A stretch of DNA of 14,792 nt from JBOGWA01 sp050693155. Lineage in GTDB: Bacteria > Actinomycetota > UBA4738 > CALAEC01. Both the position numbers and the translations under genes were made by a program. The stretch lies in contig JBOGWA010000004.1 in NCBI GenBank assembly GCA_050693155.1, positions 1 through 14,792 on the forward strand, read 5' to 3'. Shown here piece by piece: positions 12,038 through 14,792 of the stretch; the first letter of the stretch is position 1; every line of letters begins with the position of its first letter. The notes below the pieces were generated by a model, which was not told where the DNA came from, made no database searches, and was given only the letters and a program-made list of their open reading frames with translations.

Positions 12038-14248
12038 CTAATGCTGCCACGTTCGATCCACCCTGATATGAGGACGGAGCGTTCCTCGCTTGAAGGCGGA
12101 GCGCATCAAGCGATTGAACCCGGCGCGCTCGAGCCGGAAGACTCTGGCTGGAGTGACCGTGCGTACGCTGGCGGTTCGCGGCGCGTTCCGAAGCAGAGCG
12201 ATCTCACCGAAGAACGAGCCGGGGCCGAGCTTGGCCGTCACTTTCCCCCGCTTAACGACCTCGAGCTGTCCTGAACCGACGGCATAGAAGGCATCAGCGA
12301 TGTCACCTTGCTTGAGGACCGTCCTCCGCGGCGGCAGATTTACCCATTCCCCGCGGTTGAGGACATCGGCAAGCTCATCCACCTCGAGGTGCGAGAAGCA
12401 GGGGAGGGCACGGAGCTCCTCCACCGCCTGAAGGGTGGGTGCGAACTCGCGGACGTGGGCCATTTCGGCGAGGAGTCGCTCGAACGTGCCCCGATCGATC
12501 TCGAAGACCTCCGCATCCTCGACCGCCCGGACGGTTGCGGTTCGAGGAGCGCCCTTGACGAGCGCGAGCTCACCGAAGGCTTCCCCTTGCCCCAGGGTCC
12601 GGAGGCGGCGCTCTTTTCTCCCCTTTCCGCCCTCACCCTTCTCCTCGACCACGACGAGCGTTCCTTGGCGGACGACGTAGAAGGCGTCTGCGCGCTCGCC
12701 CTGCCGCACGACCGGCTGGCCACCGCGAAAGGCCCGCAGGTGGACGCGCCCCGCAAGCTCGTTCAAGACTTCCACGGGAACATCGTCGAAGAGCGGAAGC
12801 GCATCGATGAGCTCCGCCGCTTCCACCCGCCAGCGACGCTCGAGCCGGAAGCGAACCGGTAGCCAGAGAAGTCGGATTCGGTGAACGAGGGAGCGAAGGA
12901 AGGCAACGCCTCCTCGAATCACGGGTCCCGCGACGACCAGCGCCAGCACCAGCAGGAGCGCGCGGGTCACGATCCCCCCGTTCCACAGACGCGAGATCAG
13001 ACTTCCGAAGATGGCCTCCCAGAAATAGAAGGCCGTGATGAATGAGAAGATCGTAAACAGCACTCCAAGGATCCCGTAAGCCCCGAGCCCCACTTCCTGA
13101 ATCGAGAACCGCTCGCGTCGCCAGAGCTTCCGCCAGAGGTCGTACTGGATGAACGCGAGCGACCTCGGCCTGAGGTCGGGCAGGTTGATGAGGTCGGAAA
13201 GGATGAAGTAGCCGTCCAGCTCGAGGAGCGGGATCAGGTTCATGAACAGCACGAAGTAATTAAGCGCGGCGAATGTGTAGAGGAGGGGGGCGTAGAAGGC
13301 GTTGGGGTTCGCCCACGCGACTACCGCAGCGGCCCCGGCGACGATCATCTCGGCGTACGGGCCCGCAAACGCCTGAAGGATCCGATGGCCGCGGCCGAGC
13401 ATGATGCCGTCGGAGGCGTCGACGAAGAACGCCGGAGAGCCGAAGTAGATCATGAACCCGGCGCTCTTCACTCGTCGGCCGAAGTGCACGATGACGAGCG
13501 CGTGTCCGAGCTCGTGGACGAACGTAAGGAAGTAGTTGAGCGCCAGGATGATCAGGGATCCGAGGGCCAGCGACTCCGCGCCGATCTCGAACTTGCCGGA
13601 CATCGCGAGGAGCACGAATGTGGCAAGACCTCCGAGCGCGAGGACCGCACCGGGGATCAGGGCCCACCAGCGGAAGAGCCATTTCAGAGCGTGGTCGTAG
13701 AGCCACCGGACGAACCGATCCGCGCCCCGCCACTCGATAGAAAGCGTGGAGAGGATCTCGCGGATCCTCGTCCGGATGCCGCTGGGCTCGAGGGCGTTGC
13801 GAACCGCCGCGTCGGTATTGACGAAGGGCTGGTCGAGGAAGTTGCCGGCCTTCAGGTCCTCGACGAGGTCGGCGACTGCGGACAGGTCGAGCTCTCCGGA
13901 GCCCTTGAATTGCCGAAGGACGATGTCCTTCACCGTCCTCGTACCGTCCATGAGCTTGACGAGCTCGGCCTCGACGGGCTCGAGGCGGTAGTGCAGAAGG
14001 TCTCGGGGGTTCGCGATGATCACGTAGTCGTTTCCCCAGGGAAGCTTGAACTCCCGAAGCTCGATGTCTCCGGCGAGCTTCGGGCGCATCTCGGACGGAT
14101 CGACGAGAGGGCCGAGCCGGTGCCACAGTCCGTCGCCGCTCCGCTTCCTCCTGCGCCTCGTTGCTTTGGTTCGTCGAGCCAGGACTCTCCAGACGTCGGG
14201 AGGCGAGTGCTTCGTGCGGGCAGATGCTCGCTGGGGCATTGCGTTCAT
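12038..14248 (-). CDS. M50 (site-2-type) membrane metalloprotease with PqqD-like N-terminus and two cyclic-nucleotide-binding domains
   Basis: 736 residues from the ATG at 14248; ATG 14239 and TTG 14275 are in-frame alternatives. After a basic N-terminus, residues about 60-142 form a PqqD-like winged helix (IIANPRDLLHYRLEPVEAEL...GTRTVKDIVLRQF). The membrane core follows with the M50 zinc motif FVHELGHAL (HELGH at 245-249) and the second conserved motif LLELDGYFIL (about 342-350), within several hydrophobic segments between about 190 and 455. The C-terminus has two cNMP-binding domains with intact cassettes, FGELALVKGAPRTA (558-571) and FGEIALLRNAPRTA (680-693). Members of the S2P family cleave transmembrane or membrane-proximal substrates; here proteolysis could be gated by cAMP or a related nucleotide, which is inference. 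The stop of glnA is 36 bases upstream and the zinc protein follows, suggesting an operon. Confidence 0.9.
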   Translation of the reverse strand: MNAMPQRASARTKHSPPDVWRVLARRTKATRRRRKRSGDGLWHRLGPLVDPSEMRPKLAGDIELREFKLPWGNDYVIIANPRDLLHYRLEPVEAELVKLMDGTRTVKDIVLRQFKGSGELDLSAVADLVEDLKAGNFLDQPFVNTDAAVRNALEPSGIRTRIREILSTLSIEWRGADRFVRWLYDHALKWLFRWWALIPGAVLALGGLATFVLLAMSGKFEIGAESLALGSLIILALNYFLTFVHELGHALVIVHFGRRVKSAGFMIYFGSPAFFVDASDGIMLGRGHRILQAFAGPYAEMIVAGAAAVVAWANPNAFYAPLLYTFAALNYFVLFMNLIPLLELDGYFILSDLINLPDLRPRSLAFIQYDLWRKLWRRERFSIQEVGLGAYGILGVLFTIFSFITAFYFWEAIFGSLISRLWNGGIVTRALLLVLALVVAGPVIRGGVAFLRSLVHRIRLLWLPVRFRLERRWRVEAAELIDALPLFDDVPVEVLNELAGRVHLRAFRGGQPVVRQGERADAFYVVRQGTLVVVEEKGEGGKGRKERRLRTLGQGEAFGELALVKGAPRTATVRAVEDAEVFEIDRGTFERLLAEMAHVREFAPTLQAVEELRALPCFSHLEVDELADVLNRGEWVNLPPRRTVLKQGDIADAFYAVGSGQLEVVKRGKVTAKLGPGSFFGEIALLRNAPRTASVRTVTPARVFRLERAGFNRLMRSAFKRGTLRPHIRVDRTWQH

Positions 14249-14284
14249 CTTCAACGGGCGCCCGGATTGGGGCAACCCGGGGAT

Positions 14285-14792
14285 CTAGAGCAGAGGGAGG
14301 TAGCGCTCGATCTCGAAGGGTGTGACGTACGCCTTGTAGGCGTCCCATTCCTCGCGCTTGTTTCGCACGAGGTAATCGAAAACGTGGGGCCCGAGCGTCT
14401 CGTGCAGGAGCTCCGAGTCCTCGGCGACGCGGATCGCGTCGAAGAGGTCCTCCGGGAGCGACTCGATGCCGGCTTCTCGCCGCTCGTCGTCCGTCATCTC
14501 GTAGATGTTGTCCGAGGCCTCCGGCGGGAGCTCGTACTCACCCTCGATCCCGGCGAGTCCCGCGGCGAGCATTGAGGCAAACGCCAGATACGGGTTGCAG
14601 GCGGGATCGGGGGAGCGAAGCTCGATCCTCGTCGCTTGCTCTTTCCCGGGCTTGTACATCGGCACCCTCACGAGCGCCGAGCGATTACGCCTCGCCCAGC
14701 AGATATAGACGGGCGCCTCGTAGCCGGGCACGAGTCGCTTGTAGGAGTTCACCCACTGGTTCAACACGAGGGTGATTTCCCGCGCATGATGT
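14285..14792 (-). CDS. glnA: glutamine synthetase type I, C-terminal part (5' end outside the window)
   Basis: The frame is open to the window edge; about 168 C-terminal residues are visible. It joins ammonia to glutamate using ATP, as a cytosolic dodecamer. Recognisable segments are NSYKRLVPGYEAPVYICWARR, the substrate-binding RIELRSPDPACNPYLAFASM and the C-terminal EEWDAYKAYVTPFEIERYLP. The stretch DNIYEMTDDERREAGIESLP matches the GSI-alpha subtype (Bacillus-like NIY.M..EER..GI) rather than the adenylylated GSI-beta form with NLYDLPPEE. Regulation is therefore more likely by feedback or transcription than by adenylylation, although the feedback residue itself is outside the window. It is the first visible gene of a minus-strand run with the M50 protease and zinc protein. 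Confidence 0.93.
   Translation of the reverse strand, partial: HHAREITLVLNQWVNSYKRLVPGYEAPVYICWARRNRSALVRVPMYKPGKEQATRIELRSPDPACNPYLAFASMLAAGLAGIEGEYELPPEASDNIYEMTDDERREAGIESLPEDLFDAIRVAEDSELLHETLGPHVFDYLVRNKREEWDAYKAYVTPFEIERYLPLL

Noticed and set aside
13385..14575. A 396-codon open frame on the plus strand
   Set aside because: It is antisense to the M50 protease and glnA; its composition is typical of a mirror frame.

Overview
The window looks like chromosome of a high-GC bacterium, most likely an uncultured member of the Actinomycetota. The evidence is the GC-rich third positions, the class III cyclase-ATPase-TPR giant, the many GTG starts, the two tRNA genes without an encoded CCA, and a glnA of the GSI-alpha type. 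This placement is inferred from gene content, not from a marker phylogeny.

Region 1 (1-2850) is an accessory island. On the minus strand a tightly coupled operon encodes a ubiquitin-like protein ending Gly-Gly-Val-Ser (836-1108), a UBC/E2-like protein with no cysteine (467-835) and a JAMM-family isopeptidase that runs off the window start (1-467); an E1-like ThiF protein or domain is expected beyond the edge. Facing away from it is a fused XRE-HTH/ImmA-type metallopeptidase regulator (1332-2435). Behind that is the C-terminal stump of a large serine recombinase (2428-2811) whose frame runs into the 3' half of a tRNA-Glu gene (2774-2846). Together this reads as a bacterial ubiquitin-like conjugation system carried on an element integrated at tRNA-Glu. 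Its integrase has since been destroyed.

Region 2 (2850-9030) is host backbone. It holds a 1097-residue adenylate cyclase/STAND ATPase/TPR protein (minus), a divergent lipoprotein and a secreted protein of unknown function (both plus), and a secreted Asp-box beta-propeller protein (minus) whose start codon directly abuts a tRNA-Lys.

Region 3 (9046-14792, all minus strand) holds glutamine-dependent NAD+ synthetase (nadE), a Crp-type regulator, an unusual 43-residue basic repeat protein, a small zinc-binding protein, a membrane site-2-type protease with two cyclic-nucleotide-binding domains, and the 3' end of glnA. Between the basic protein and the zinc protein lie three GTGA-N6-TCAC palindromes spaced exactly 24 bp apart. 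These match the half-site expected for the adjacent Crp-type protein, whose recognition helix keeps the Arg-Glu...Arg triad of E. coli CRP. Cyclase, Crp-type regulator, operators and a double-cNMP-domain protease suggest a local cAMP signalling theme, which is inference.
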